From Oxytricha trifallax (taxonomy: Eukaryota > Ciliophora > Spirotrichea > Sporadotrichida > Oxytrichidae), in assembly GCA_000711775.1 (NCBI GenBank), contig ARYC01002678.1, forward strand, positions 1 to 64,000: a DNA stretch of 64,000 bases, read 5' to 3'. The notes below the pieces were generated by a model. It searched no databases and had not been told where the DNA came from. It saw only the letters and a list, made by a program, of their open reading frames with translations. Shown one piece after another: positions 1 through 12,998 of this stretch. Position numbers and translations under genes: made by a program. Numbering within the stretch: position 1 is the stretch's first letter; each line of letters begins with the position of its first letter.

Positions 1-865
1 ATATAATTCAATTCCATTGAACGAAGGGCTGTAAGGAACATTAAATACAGGTGTTATATTTAGCCTTTCATATTCCTTCCTTGAGTCTTTAGTTTTATGA
101 ACTGACAAGTTATCAACGAATAGAATAATTTATTAGTCAGCGTACTTATCTCTCAGTTATTGCAAGAATTTAATATATTATTCAGTCTTTATAGAACGAG
201 GGTGAATAACCTAAGTCTCGAGGCCACTATCTTCACTTATTCCACCAAGTATTGCATGAGTTTAAACCTTAACCTTTTAATCATATACTTCAATGTTGCT
301 GTACCTCTTATACCAAGACCTTGATATGAAGGTATTAAAGGTGAACACTGCCTCATCAGCGTGTATGAACTTTATATTATGCTCTTAAGCCCTTTGCATA
401 TAATCGAATATATAATTTAAATTATCCTTATAAAATGGAACATTAAAGTCAATCACTCTCTTAATGCGATTGACTGTCTTGTAAGATATTCAATTCTTTT
501 TATATATGTTCGCTATAGATTAAGCAGAGATGTGAAGCTCAGGAAATTGGCGATGAAACATCACAGCCCTCTAGGCTAGAGAGAAATGAGCCCAGTTTTA
601 AGAGTCTTATCATTTATAAGATATTCAATATGATGCTGCTAAAATTTTAAGGGTCTCTTAGGCTAGAATTAAGATGCTATCTCTTTAAATTCAATGCTAA
701 TAGACAGTGAGACCTCACAGTTGCTGGAGATTTATGGAGTAGCCTTGCTATAGACGTATAATTCAGAACAGGCTTGAGTTATTCACTATATTCATCACAT
801 CCATATCGCAACATAAACAATAAATCTATATAGTCACTGTAATAAACTGAACCCAAACCTCGCAT
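1..865 (-). CDS. TBE-type transposase, Tc1/IS630 DDE family, C-terminus beyond window
   Basis: Read with TAA/TAG as Gln. The chosen start at 865 gives MRGLGSVYYSDYIDLLF, followed by a helix-turn-helix-like stretch (SIARLLHKSPATVRSHC). The catalytic core is recognisable: HADEAVF holds the first Asp, FVDNLSVHKTK the second, and PYSPSFNGIE the catalytic Glu (codon 7-9) just before the window edge. This is the D-D-E order of Tc1/mariner-IS630 enzymes, and the family is the 42-kDa transposase of TBE elements. It is not intact: the frame changes near 600-640, between the N-terminal domain and the NWAHFSLAQRAV stretch, and one TGA interrupts the region after SIANIYKKN. It should act in the nucleus on its own terminal repeats. 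It is the only gene seen in this element fragment. Confidence 0.85.
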
Positions 866-1003
866 ATAATCACTTAAAATACTAATATTTAAACATTAAA
901 CCCCTACATAAACCCTATTAAAATCCTAATAAAGTATGCCTTAATAGTCTACTTTTATCAATCAAAAACTCAATCAAACTACTGAAAGGGTTTTGGGGTT
1001 TTG
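1..1003 (-). mobile_element. TBE-like telomere-bearing transposon, right part, cut by window edge
   Basis: The element ends at 1003 with a C4A4-type tract (on the plus strand GGGTTTTGGGGTTTTG), followed by ATT, which fits the ANT target triplet known for TBE elements. About 90 bases inside this end resemble, loosely, the terminal repeats at 21.7, 22.9 and 44.8 kb. The interior carries a minus-strand DDE transposase. The other end lies left of the window. In hypotrichs such elements are germline-limited and removed when the macronucleus develops; that is family knowledge, not visible here. Confidence 0.85.
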
Positions 1004-1877
1004 ATTGCCTTCAATATAAAATTTATATTATTACTAAATTATTTATTATTTTGATATGAGATTGAAATATTACATTTTAAATTTTATCAAAATTAATATA
1101 CTTTTAAATATTATAAGTACGAAAATTCCTTTAAATTTAATCATAATAATGCTAAAATACTAAAGAAATCTATTATACCTGAAATGCTAATAATCAATTT
1201 AACAAATATTTTAAGATAATTATATGATAAAATATTTAATGTTAGAATCAATTTATGTATTTAATTAATTAAAACGCGAGTATAATAAAAATAAGTTGTA
1301 TATTATTTATGTATTTTATTTTTCTTAAAAATGTTATTGTAGAAATATATCTGGTTAGGAAAAATTAATTTATAATAATTATATTTATATTAAACTCATT
1401 GAAATTATTAAATCAAAAGTGACTTTAAATTAAAATCTAAATTGATTCTACGGTAGATCCCAAGATATGTTGATTTTGAGCTGATTCCCAAAACACATTA
1501 AAATAAATTTTTCAAGAGTGGTGGGATGCGATAAATTCATCATATTATCAATGACAACTACCGTCTCATTTATAATGCGCTATCCTTTGCTAGATATGGA
1601 AAATAAAGAAGAATAAATTCATTTTAATTTATTTTTCCAAATTAAATATAAGTATCAATAATTAAACACAATCAATTATTAATCAAATTCTATCTTCCTC
1701 ATTTTTTTCTTTTGAATCAATAAATTCTATTTCCTCGCCTAAATTAAATTTTTATAATATTGGCTAAATTGATGAGAAATTGTGGTAAAAAGATATAAAA
1801 TGAATATTAACTTATTGATGAATTTATAGTTTTAACTTTTTATTATTATAATCAAATTTAAAATTTTCATTCATTCT

Positions 1878-4800
1878 ATGAGTAAGAAAATTGGATTGGT
1901 TTTACAGACCACTATGACATAGTTATTTGGGACAGCAGGTAAATTAAATTAAATATATTAAATTTATATTTAAGTATTATCTTTTAATATGGTTTAGCTA
2001 AATTGATCCTTGGACTACAATTTACAATATATTTTTTTCTTGAAATATTTTTGTTTTAAAAGTAAACTAGTGATTATAAAACCCACTTAGTCAATTAAGA
2101 ATGAAGATTAGGTTATAAGAACAATAACATTAAATTATAATTAATATTGGTTGAAATTAATAAGGCTTTGCCTAATTGTTAAAATAATTGGCTCGATTAA
2201 TTTTTCTATAAATTAAACTAAACAGGGTGCTTAAATTTGATTTTATTCAAATTTAGGCCAATAATAATTATATTTTAATCTAATTGTGCTTGCATCCAAA
2301 TCATCATTTTTAATTGCTTATGGGGTTTTAATTATATTATTTATTTACTACATATGTATTCTTCTGCAGGTATGCCAACATGATTAAAAACCTTATTTTT
2401 AAGAATTTAATTGATATATTTTTTAAATTTTTAATTTAATAATTAAAACTTTCATTCAAAGTTATATTTTTTTATGCACATAAATAATTAGCATAATAAA
2501 TTATAAATTTATAATATAGTTTATGAAATCTTTTACATAATTATAATTTAATTATATTAAAATGAACAAATTAAATAATTATAAAAATAAAAATTAAAAA
2601 GTTTTAATTAGAAATAGCCTCGCATAGAATTAATTTTGGCTGACTTCCAAAAATTACACCAAATATAATTATAAATTTATAGCTTAAAAAAGGTTATTAC
2701 TGTTATATTAAAATAAAGTTCTAAATATTTCAAATATTGCTATTTTGAATAATATTTCGCAAATTTTCAATATAATTATTTAATAAGCATGTTTAAAAGC
2801 CAAAAAATTATTTTAATTTACACAAGAAGATTAATAGGAAAATTTAAAAAATCTTTTATTAGAAAGTATACTTGTCATTCGAAAAATATAAAAATAGTAA
2901 CAGTTGTATATATTTTTTTAAAAAAAACTATTATAAAATGATGATAGCTCAAATTATAAATTATAATTTTTGATTATTCTATAAAAATGAAAATTATTTT
3001 TAAGTGAATAAACAAATGGTGTAAATTCAAGTATAATCATAAATAATATTTATCAAGATATTTATCAAAATATTTTGAAAGACATAATTTAGAGGATCAG
3101 AATTAATGAAATAATAATAATTATTTTTAAAGAAAACTTAAAAAATACATTAAATCTTAATATTTTTTAATAATTTTATATTAGTACAAATACTTAGAAA
3201 TTATTTAGAAAATTGTTATAAATTTATATTACTGGATTTTTATTTTATTTTAATAATTAACACTCATTAACCTATTAATTATTTCAAATTTTTTTATTAG
3301 TTCTTAGTACTTTAATCTTAAAGATCTATAAAATAACTCAAAAAATCGATTAAATGTGATCTTTGTATAACTTTAAACATAACAGAGAAAAGTTAAATAT
3401 AAATCCATAATAAATGTTATCAGCCATAATTTTCAATTGAAAATAAGTTAAAACTTCTTATAAGATTAAAATTTAAGTTTTAGCTTGAAATTAATCTTTT
3501 AAATTAAGGATTTCTAGCATCAACCTCATCAAGGGTAAGATAAGTTTTTATATTTCTTAATTACTTTACCTGCAGACTCTCCATAGCTAGTAAAGTTGGG
3601 AGTAAATAGTTTTAAATAAAACATTATTATTCATTAATAAATTTAATAATTATATACACCCCTTAATAGCTAGTCAGTGAATATTGTTCAAAAATATACA
3701 ATTTAATAATATTTAAATTGTAGATGTTCACTAAAACTAGATCGACTGCTATATGTTTGTGATTAAAATACAAAAATTTTGAATTAATTTTTAAATAGCT
3801 TTTAAATATTATAATTTAATTATTTTGCAATTATAAATATTTATGAAGTATTTTATTTATCGCTTACATTAATTTTACTCAAATTAATGTAAAGAAAATT
3901 TCATCTATAAGTTTGGGTGGCACCTCTCTCAAGCCCCCAAAAAATATTATTTATTTTTTTAAATATTTATTTATTGAATCAAGCAAATTTCTGTTAAAAC
4001 CATGAGAAAAAATCATTTTTGTAGCTCTCTAGAATGTTTAAGCATAAATGAATATTTCTCATGTTTTTAACAGAAATTTAATTGAATCAATAAATAAATA
4101 TTAAAAAAGTAATAAGAGAATTTTGTGGGCGCTTTAGAGCGTTCCACCTATAAATTTTAATTGAAAAACAATACCTATTTTTTAAATCAAGATATTAAAT
4201 AATTCATGATACTATTTAAAAAATTTTTATTCCGAAAGAAATATTGATACTTAACATTAAATGTTTACAAATTTAATTTTAATTACTTTAATTAAATACT
4301 AAAAAATGTTTTTTAAATTGCTATAGAAAAATTTCTATATTGTTTATAATATAAAATTGAACAATTCTATAATTTAAACTATAAAATAACATTAATCAAG
4401 TTTTAAAATTAGTGTGCATCTGACAAAACTCAAGCTGTACTTAAGCCAAATCAACAGACAGGACAATCATATTGAAAAAACGAATTAATCTTATTCGATA
4501 TTACAAAAAAAAATTATTATAAAATTTTGTTATTAATTTAAAAATAATTATTATAAATGAATATTTGATTAAATGCAATAGAAGATTTCAGAAGTTTTAT
4601 GCGACTTCCCACAAATTTCTCAAGCTAACTATACAAAGATACTTCATGATGAAATGCCAGAGCTTATTGAGAAAAAACGTATTATATTTTGGGTAATGGC
4701 CCTTGAGGGGGATAAATAAAATGTTCCTTAAAATTTAAAATGCTTAAGAATCAATTAAAATATTAGTCTTCTATACCACTTATAAATAGTATTACGTTAT

Positions 4801-7800
4801 ATTAACCTGTAAAATTACAATATTTTTCACTTAAAATGAAAAGTTTTCAATATTTAATTTTCTCAACTGTATTTTCATAAATAACTATTTTACTTCTTTG
4901 ATTACAAGGTAGTAAAAATACACAATATTTATATAATATATTTCATAAAATATTTACTTAAATAAGTGATGTATTAAGCTAAATTTACGACTGAGTATGC
5001 AAGGAATCAATGAAGTTATTGATAAAATTACTAATTAATAATAAAATAAACCATTAGTATCTTTTGATATATACGAAATATTATTGTTATCTTACTGGTT
5101 AATAAAGAGAAAATACTATAATAAATTCCTCTTAGACTTCTTAAAAAAGATCATTCATAATTTAAAACAATTGCAACAATTAATTGGCTATTTTTTTAAA
5201 TTAAATTAAAATTTATACTTATTTATACTAATCAAAAATGGATATTTGTGCAAAAATGTATATTCTATATCGTAGTCATTTTGCAATATTGAATTCATCC
5301 AAGCGTACTACCTGCGTAGCATCAGTCAAGCTGCACTTGTGGTCTTGGCAGGACAACTATAGAAAATATATTAATGATATTTTTACTGACCTAGACCCCT
5401 CTCCCTCTCAACCAAGACCCCCTCAATTTATTGTAATTTTTTGATAAACTTATTTTTTACTCAAAATAAATTACTTTCTCTGCAAATCGCTATTGCAGTT
5501 ATAATTATTATTTGATATGTTTCTTTACACCCGTTGACCTTTTGGAAAACATGCTCCCATAGATAAATAATTATAATAACATTCTTTTTGACTTTCATTA
5601 GTAATAATATGATTTTCACTGACTGACAATAATATTATAAAATTTTTCTTATAACTTAATACACTTCCATTCGACTTAACATTAAGAATTAATATAACAA
5701 TTTTCCCAATTATTTTTCTTCTCAATATTACTTGATAAATACTTATAATATTATTTTACTTTATTTAGTTGATTACTAATAAAATCATTTTTTGGTTAAG
5801 CTTTGTTTTGGGAAAGTTCTTAATAATTTAATATGTTCAATTACTTTTAAAATACATTAATGAATAAAATTTAGATTTTATTAGTAATCAACTAAATAAA
5901 GTAAAATAATATTATAAGTATTTATCAAGTAATATTGAGAAGAAAAATAATTGGGAAAATTGTTATATTAATTCTTAATGTTAAGTCGAATGGAAGTGTA
6001 TTAAGTTATAAGAAAAATTTTATAATATTATTGTCAGTCAGTGAAAATCATATTATTACTAATGAAAGTCAAAAAGAATGTTATTATAATTATTTATCTA
6101 TGGGAGCATGTTTTCCAAAAGGTCAACGGGTGTAAAGAAACATATCAAATAATAATTATAACTGCAGTAATTTATTTTGAGTAAAAAATAAGTTTATCAA
6201 AAAATTACAATAAAATGAGGGGGTCTTGGTTGAGAGGGAGAGGGGTGTCGATCAGACTACATATGTTTTATTTAACTTACATTTTAAGTGAATGTTCCAT
6301 TTCCTCCTGCATCTGATCTATAAGAATACAATTTAATATAGTAAGTTTTTGATTATTTAATTAATTAATTTTAATTAATTTTGTCTTATAAATTATAATT
6401 AAGGGCCTTTAATGTCTATTCTTTAAGTAATAATAAGATATTTTTATGATTAAATGACTTTTATATTATTATTAAATTGTGAGAAAATTTTATCTCCCCT
6501 CCAGGTTCCACTACCCTATATTTTAATTTTACATTATATCTTTAGTGTCTGATTTCGAGATTCAAATAAGAAGCAGACTTAGATTTTTGCTTGAACCCTA
6601 GCCAAACTTGAATCATATTGATGCTAACTTCGTTACGACGTAAGATACTTAATGAGACATTAAACTCCTTAAATAGGTTTCATCAAGTAATGAAAAAACT
6701 CATGATGAGTTCAAAATTCATTTAACTGCTATTTGATTTCGATCCAAGTTATTTAAAATTAAAAATATTATTATATTATTATTGCCAAGATGTGTAATTA
6801 ATGATTAGTCAAACTTTCAATTCAAGCTCATTTTCTTTGATGTTTAAGGTAGACTGTATTTTAATACTTTAAATTAAAAATAAGTTTAAAAAGACATTGG
6901 TTCGAATAGATTTTAAGTATGATAAAAATGTTTTAATATATAAAATATTTTTAAAAATCGTAATTTTTATTAATTGATACCTAAGAAAAATAAAATTAAT
7001 AATATTTTCTTACACCCTATGCTTTATTAAACTTCACATCAGAAATTGAAAGATCCTAATTATGCACTAGAGAAACCATTTTTATTATAGTTATTTAATC
7101 ATTATAATATTTAATCAAAATAATAATTTGTAAAATATAATTGGTAAAAAAAATTATAATATATAAATCTCATATATCATATTTATAATTATTTAAATCG
7201 AAGTATTAGTAGATAACATTTTTGAGTAATTTTTTATAATTATTTAAACTTTCCTTAGATATTTGAAAAAAGACAAATAAGTAAATTTCACAAAAATACA
7301 TCATTTTTTACTCTTTAATAAAGTTACTAATATAATGTTTTTTAATATTACCATATGAAGAAGATAAGAAAGGTACAAGTAATAAGAGAGTTCCCTATAA
7401 CCAGAGCAACCAGTTTACTGATTCTGATCAATCTTAAAAGTTTACAAAGTAAGCTACCCAAACAAGTGGATTGAGTAGAGCATAAACTGAATAGAAGACT
7501 TCGAATTCCGCTAACAAGATCAAACCTTCATCAACTGGAAATAAACTTCCCCCTTCAAACAACATGGGATCACATACTACTGCTTTACCATAAAACTTAA
7601 GTAAAAAGAAAGGTTAGAACACCAAAGCAATCAATTAAGGAGCAATTAAATCTCATAACATTCCAGCTACTTCATAAACTTCTAGTACTTTTGCAAAGCA
7701 AACTTAAGATTAAATGAAGAATCTTACAAAGCAGCAACAGAATCAATCTTAGAAACCTAAATCTAAGACCTCAGCAAAACCTCCCTAGAAATCCTAAGCT

Positions 7801-9650
7801 AACAGGACTGCATAATAATTATTATTTTATAATATATCATCATAAAATCAACTTTTACTTGCTCACACTACATAAGCTTTGGTATAAAATAGCAGACAAT
7901 TCTCTGATTAAAGATTGACACATGGTACCTAAGCCCTCACTAGAGATCAGCAAAGAGATCCCTCTTCTACAGGAGACATCAGAACAGCAAACTATGAATC
8001 AGTAAAATAAGAAGCCAAGAGAAACACTAGTGGATTAAAGGCACAAATTTAATTGTTGCTTTTAATTAGAAAATCAAACAATTTAATTAATAAATTATTA
8101 TGTAATTTTATAATGTAATTAATATTATAAATATCCTTATAATTATTATTATTTAATACTATAATAATTGTAATAAATATAATTTTAAGTTGTTTGAACT
8201 ACTACTTTACAACAAATAATTCATTCTCTAAATCAACATACTTTAATTATTTTTAATTGTACTATAAAATTTAAATGATAATTAAATTTAAACTAAAGTA
8301 CAACTTTAAAAATTTAATATTTATGGTTATAATTGCCAGACATTTAAACCCTAATTATTTAATAATTAAATATATTTGATTATATTAATAGCTCTTCTCT
8401 TTAATTATATTAAATAATTTATTTAGTCTTATTGTAAACAATATATTTTAAATTAGCATAATTTCTTTGCTCGTACATATTTTTGATAATTTTAAAATAC
8501 TAAAAATTATTGTTACTTACGTAATTTACTAAAACAATATTGTATAAAAGTACTATAAATATTAATACAACTGTAAATTTTCTGAAATTACCTTTAATTT
8601 TAGATTTATTAATTAAATTTGGGTATCAATATTTGAGCCAGAGATTTTTATATATTTTCACAAAGTTGCCGTGCCTGCTTCGTGTTAAATTAAGGACGGG
8701 GAAATATAATAAAATATTTCTAATTACATAAGAATATCTACATTATTGAAAAAATTAAAAATAAGTATAAGTTATATCATAAATTTACACATATTTTTTA
8801 TTTTTTTTATAATTCATTTTTCAATTTATACAATTTTAAGTAAACAATTTACTTAAATTTATGTAAATAACTTCCTTTACAAGTAACTATAATATCTAAA
8901 ATGCTTATTTAAAAATTATATGTAATATTCATGTAAATTATTTGTGACAGATAACCTACTAACATAAATTTAAGTAAATTGTTTACTTAAAATTGTATAA
9001 ATTGAAAAATGAATTATAAAAAAAATTAAAAAAATACGTGTAAATTTATGATATAACTGATACTCATTTTAAAATTTTTTCATCACTGTAGATATTCTTA
9101 TGCAATTAGAAATATTTTATTATTTTTCCCGTCCTTAACTTAACACGAAGCAGGCAAGCCAACTTTGTGAATATATATAAAAATCTCTGGCTCAAATATT
9201 GACCTCCCAAATTTAATTAATAAATATTTTATTTAGATTTTTAAGAATATTTAATTTGAAATTTTGGCTAATAATATAATTAAAAATATTGCATCTTAAG
9301 GAAAATTAATTTAATTTAAACAAGAGAAAATATTTAAATAAATTTAAGTTGTACTAATTGGGCATTAAATTTATTCATTCTCTATTGTAAAATAAAATAG
9401 AATTTTTTATTATAAAATTTCGTTAATACTGATAAAATATGGCAAGAATGTCTAAGGTGTATATTTATTTTACCTCATTCTATTTTATATTATGTCAATC
9501 TTTTTAATTCTTAAAATAATTTTTAAGATTTATATTAACAAATCAAGTTCATCAGGTTCTGACCATCTCTATGAAAAGAAAAACTACGAAGGTAACAAAG
9601 AGACACAAAAGCCAAGAGAGTCTGACTATGATGACGAAGATATTATTTGA
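1878..9650 (+). CDS. Gene A, copy 1: unknown Ser/Gln-rich protein in many coding blocks
   Basis: Function not recognised. Coding blocks, supported by matching peptides in copies 2 and 3, begin near 1878 (MSKKIGLVLQ...TQLFGTAG), 2371 (YANMIKNLIFK), 3506 (KDFQHQPHQ, then a GTAAGA...TGCAG intron to 3575), 3743 (DCYMFVIK), 4417 (HLTKLKLYLSQ), 4580 (EVLCDFPQIS, MPELIEKK), 6553, 7016 (PMLYQ), 7353-7823 (about 155 residues rich in Ser, Gln, Asn, Lys), 7900-8065 and 9528. The last block ends DYDDEDII and TGA at 9648-9650. Gaps of 200-800 AT-rich bases separate the blocks; apart from one GT-AG intron they look more like IESs than spliceosomal introns. Relative to copy 3 there is a frame change in the block at 6553-6771, so this copy may be decaying. 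The start was chosen because all three copies have ATG there followed by an LFG motif. Confidence 0.6.
3905..4153. mobile_element. Small foldback/MITE element (about 250 bp)
   Basis: An imperfect inverted repeat. The inner arms share AAATATTTATTTATTGAATC and TTCTGTTAAAA..CATGAGAA with their reverse complements. The outer ends resemble each other loosely (TATAAGTTTGGGTGG on the left, TTTATAGGTGGAACGC as the complement on the right). It lies in a gap between gene A1 coding blocks, and module copies 2 and 3 lack it at the corresponding place. No coding capacity. Confidence 0.65.
5238..5389 (+). other. Short coding-looking fragment beside the foldback element
   Basis: Base composition between about 5290 and 5360 is clearly less AT-rich than its surroundings, and the stretch is open in the ciliate code. 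It has no counterpart I can find in module copies 2 or 3. It could be a piece of another gene, an extra gene A1 block, or chance. No function can be given. Confidence 0.2.
5390..6250. mobile_element. Foldback element, pyrimidine-rich ends (family 1)
   Basis: Two arms of about 370 bases (5390-5765 and 5875-6250) are near-perfect reverse complements around a loop of about 110 bases. The outer ends read ACCCCTCTCCCTCTCAACC, and a GTTGACC..TTTTGGAAAACAT motif lies about 140 bases in. The same motif, as GTCGACCTTTTTGAAAACAT, is in the element at 60.07 kb, and the inner ends TTTAGTTGATTACTAATAA also match it, so the two belong to one family. It is inserted in gene A1 between coding blocks; copies 2 and 3 lack it. 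The mirror-image 66-codon frames in the arms are a consequence of the palindrome, not genes. Confidence 0.8.
8604..9225. mobile_element. Foldback element (about 620 bp) in gene A1
   Basis: Arms of roughly 280 bases are inverted copies of each other. The outermost sequence ATTTATTAATTAAATTTGGG is identical at both ends, and CAATATTTGAGCCAGAGATT and GACGGG..AATA motifs follow. Module copies 2 and 3 read straight through the equivalent place (near 34.8 and 49.55 kb), so this is an insertion into copy 1 between the Ser/Gln-rich block and the last block of gene A1. It has no coding capacity. Confidence 0.75.
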
Positions 9651-10249
9651 TTAAAGCAAGAAGTAATAAAAATACAAATTAATTCACTATTAAATATTGT
9701 TAAACTGGAATTTATGTAATATTACAATTAAAAAAATTGGAAATCATGACTATTTTTATATCTATTACTATACTTTTGTAATGCTAATAATTAGACACAA
9801 TAAAAAAGTTACTATATAATTAACATATTATAATATATTCTATAATTCATTGCTTTAAGTTAGTATTTTTCATATTTTCTTTAAAATACAATTTAATAAT
9901 ATTATTATAAATATTTTAATGAAGTATTAAGAATCGTGGAGCAATATAGTTAATTAATATAAGAAGAAATTCCTGACAGATAATCATTGATATGCAAATC
10001 AGAGCAAGAATTGAGAATTTGGGGCTCAGATGAATCTTTTCTTTAGAATTAAAAAAACTCCAAAAAATTTTCAATTAATCAACATTTATAAAAAAAGCTG
10101 AATTGTTATCAAATGAGATTATTGAATTCTTAATTTAATTTAAACTTTAAATAAAAGACTTTAATAAAATCATTAAAACCTTGTCAAATTATGCATTTAA
10201 GTTTTAAAATATTTGATTTAAGAAAAATTATTAAAAACAAAGTGTTTCA

Positions 10250-12690
10250 TGATTTTTTCCTTATCATATTAAAATTTCGTTAATATTGAAAGATTTTTGA
10301 GTTTTTAATGACTATAGGCTTTAAATCCTAGAATCAGACTATTGAAGTAAGATTTGTTCTGGGATATGCATGGTGATTGTTGGTATGATTCTAAGTCTTA
10401 TGCAGACTTTTTCGGACCTTTCTTATATTTAATATAAATTAATCTATATTATTAAATCAATTTTTCTTGTGACTCATTCAAGCTCATGCTCTCTCTCTAA
10501 ATGAAGAAGTTTTCGTATACGTAGAGATTGATCTTCACTACATAAAGTTGAGCAAAGTAAACTCCTTGAATTATACGAAGAGCATTGCATGTGTTAGCTT
10601 TTGCAACTACTTTTTCAATGTTTGTCTCCGTATACATTCTCTGAGTGGTCTTTTTAATTTAAAATTTATAATTTAAAAAATCTTTTTACTTTACTTATGT
10701 ATTGATAGAGCTCACTCATGCAAGACCCATATAAATTCTTCTTATTATTAATTAACTTATAAGCATTTAAAATAGCTAGTGTTATTATTCTTTTTTGCTC
10801 ATTTATCCAAAAGTTTTAATATCTATGAGTTTTCGTTTCTTCAGACTCTTGTAATACAATTTTCAATAAATTAAAAAATAAAATATGAAACCCATATATT
10901 TATATTACAAATTAAATACATGAGATTTAGCAAAATTTTATGTCTTATGTATTAATCAACTTCTCATATTTGCGGAACCATTTTAATCCAAAATAAAATT
11001 TAAGAACATTAAATTGATTATAATAAATAAATCATTATGATACATCAATTAAAACTGTAATTATCTTTCAATTATATAGTGTAATTCCTTTAGTTAAAAC
11101 CACTTTAAGCACTTAAGCTATCAAAATTTGATCCATGCAACACTTCTGAATGTCTTTTATTATTTATTTAATTAATTCCTGTTTTTTACAATTAAAATTG
11201 CTATAATATATTCCCTTGAGATTGTGGTTATTATTATGTGTCTTCTAAGTTATAAATACTTTAATTTTGTGTCAACTTTTATTATTCTTAATTGACTAAT
11301 TCTTCTTAAATTAATCTATTACTTTTCATGCCCGAATTAATTTGAGATTATTAATCCTTTAATTAGTGTTTTATTTCTTGAATATTTTTATACATTTAAG
11401 TAAATTGCTCTAAACTATAAAAATCAAAAATGCTTTTAAAATCCTTCTCTTATATAGATATACCCGTTTATTAGGTTTCTTATATATCCTGTTTTTATAA
11501 TAGAAATTCTTAAATATCACTATGTAACGAAGTTTATTTTCTAACATTCAGGTTTTGAGGCTGCAACTCAATCTTAAAAGTATTAATTTTTAATAAAATT
11601 AAATCATCATATACTTAGTGAGATCTTTCTTGAAACACTAGAAGTTAATTATGGACAAAATGATCGCTAATATTCCATAGATAGATAAAAATCCTCCAAT
11701 AGTTTTTAGGGAAGTAATGAATTGCTTTGGATATAGAGTAACAACATCAACAAGCCCTTTCGATTGATAGTCAACTTTACTAAATCTTATTGTTACAGTT
11801 GCATCTTTCCTTATAATTCTCTAATCACTATTTTCTTCTTAAATTCTGTCAATGTCATGATAATTTAAATTATAATTAAGATATTAGGATGTATTAAAGT
11901 TGACGTTTGCAATACCAAACATATAATCAGTTTTATTATATATTGTTTTTTATATTGCAAATTTGAAAGTCTTATTTGTAAATACATCGAAGTTAAAAGT
12001 CTGAGGGATGTAATAAATATCGTTCTTGTAATCATATTGCAATTTATTTATATATTTATAATAAACTTATATATAAATTATTTCATATTGGTTTTTAAGT
12101 ATTGAAAGTTCATGTAGCCATTAGGACAGTTATAGTCTGGTTGTTCTGATTCGCAATTGCATCTTAGTACCACATTTTGATACAATAAGTCATAAAATAT
12201 ATATTTAGTTATTTTTAATCAAGGGGAGGTTTCACAGTTTGTTGTAAATTGTAAAATAGTTTTTCACTAATGAAATAATTGCAATTTCTTATTTGTTTAA
12301 AAGCAATATAAATAATTGTAAAAACCTGTATACTGGCTCTGACTTCTTTCACATTAAAAATCAACTTCAAAGGGATCTATAAGTGTGGATACATAATACC
12401 AACACTTAAATCCCCAAACACATCGTAAGTTTTCCCCTATTCTTAGATTTGTGTCATAAATGTCATTGTGATGTTTAAATTCTTAATAAATTCCTTGGAT
12501 GTTCTAAGCATAGGAGCCTAAATCAAGGCAAAGTTATAGTAATATTGAGTTCTTTGAATTAACTCTATCAATTCAAAAACAGATAAACTTAAAATAATAG
12601 TCAGGCCCAAGAGCGTGATGGCTGTGGAGATATAGGACTCTGAAGATGCTTGTCTTTTAAAATATAAACTATGAGGAATTTAGCCTAGTG
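10250..12690 (-). CDS. Gene B, copy 1: two-pass membrane protein with long cytoplasmic tail
   Basis: Function unknown. Minus-strand blocks in order: near 12.69-12.56 kb AKFLIVYILKRQ and a first membrane helix (TAITLLGLTIILSLSVFELI); to 12.33 kb a probable luminal or extracellular part (TSKEFIKNLNITM, GIMYPHLQIPLKLIFNVKEV); about 11.85-11.64 kb RFSKVDYQSKGLVDVVTL and a second helix GGFLSIYGILAIILSIINF, then CFKKD. Tail blocks lie near 11.55 (IELQPQNLNVRKQTS), 11.43 (IFDFYSLEQFTQMYKNIQE), 11.09 (IIERQLQF), 10.97 (GLKWFRKYEKLIN), 10.85 (VLQESEETK), 10.6 (RIIQGVYFAQLYVVKINLYV) and 10.4 kb. Copies 2 and 3 keep these peptides. Helix-soluble domain-helix-tail proteins are common in ciliates; assigning it to a named family would be guesswork. 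The exact start and stop are unresolved. It converges on gene A1. Confidence 0.6.
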
Positions 12691-12998
12691 TCAGACATCT
12701 AAGGCAACCTTATAAAAATGAACCAATGCTTTTTAAGCAGCCTGTAAAATTTTAGACATTTGTAATTATATTTGTGCAATTATTATAGAATTAATTACAA
12801 TTTAAAGCGTTTTTTTATCATGACTTTTTATAAGGATTTAATATTAAAATAGAATATCTAGTTTTCTGTATATTAGATGTTACATATTTATTTATATAAG
12901 AATATTATTTGAAAAATTAAAGAATTAACTTAATATTATTGGAATAACTTTTATTAAATAAATTTAGAATTAGAAATATGTACCAAATAGGTATTGGT

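Noticed and set aside
1878-2040. Gene A N-terminus as an ARF-like GTPase (LILGL resembling the GLD-AAGKT region)
   Set aside because: No P-loop (GxxxxGKT) follows in any copy; the resemblance is limited to a few hydrophobic residues.
5525-6135. Identical 66-codon frames on opposite strands
   Set aside because: They are the same sequence read from the two arms of a palindrome; there is no other sign of coding.
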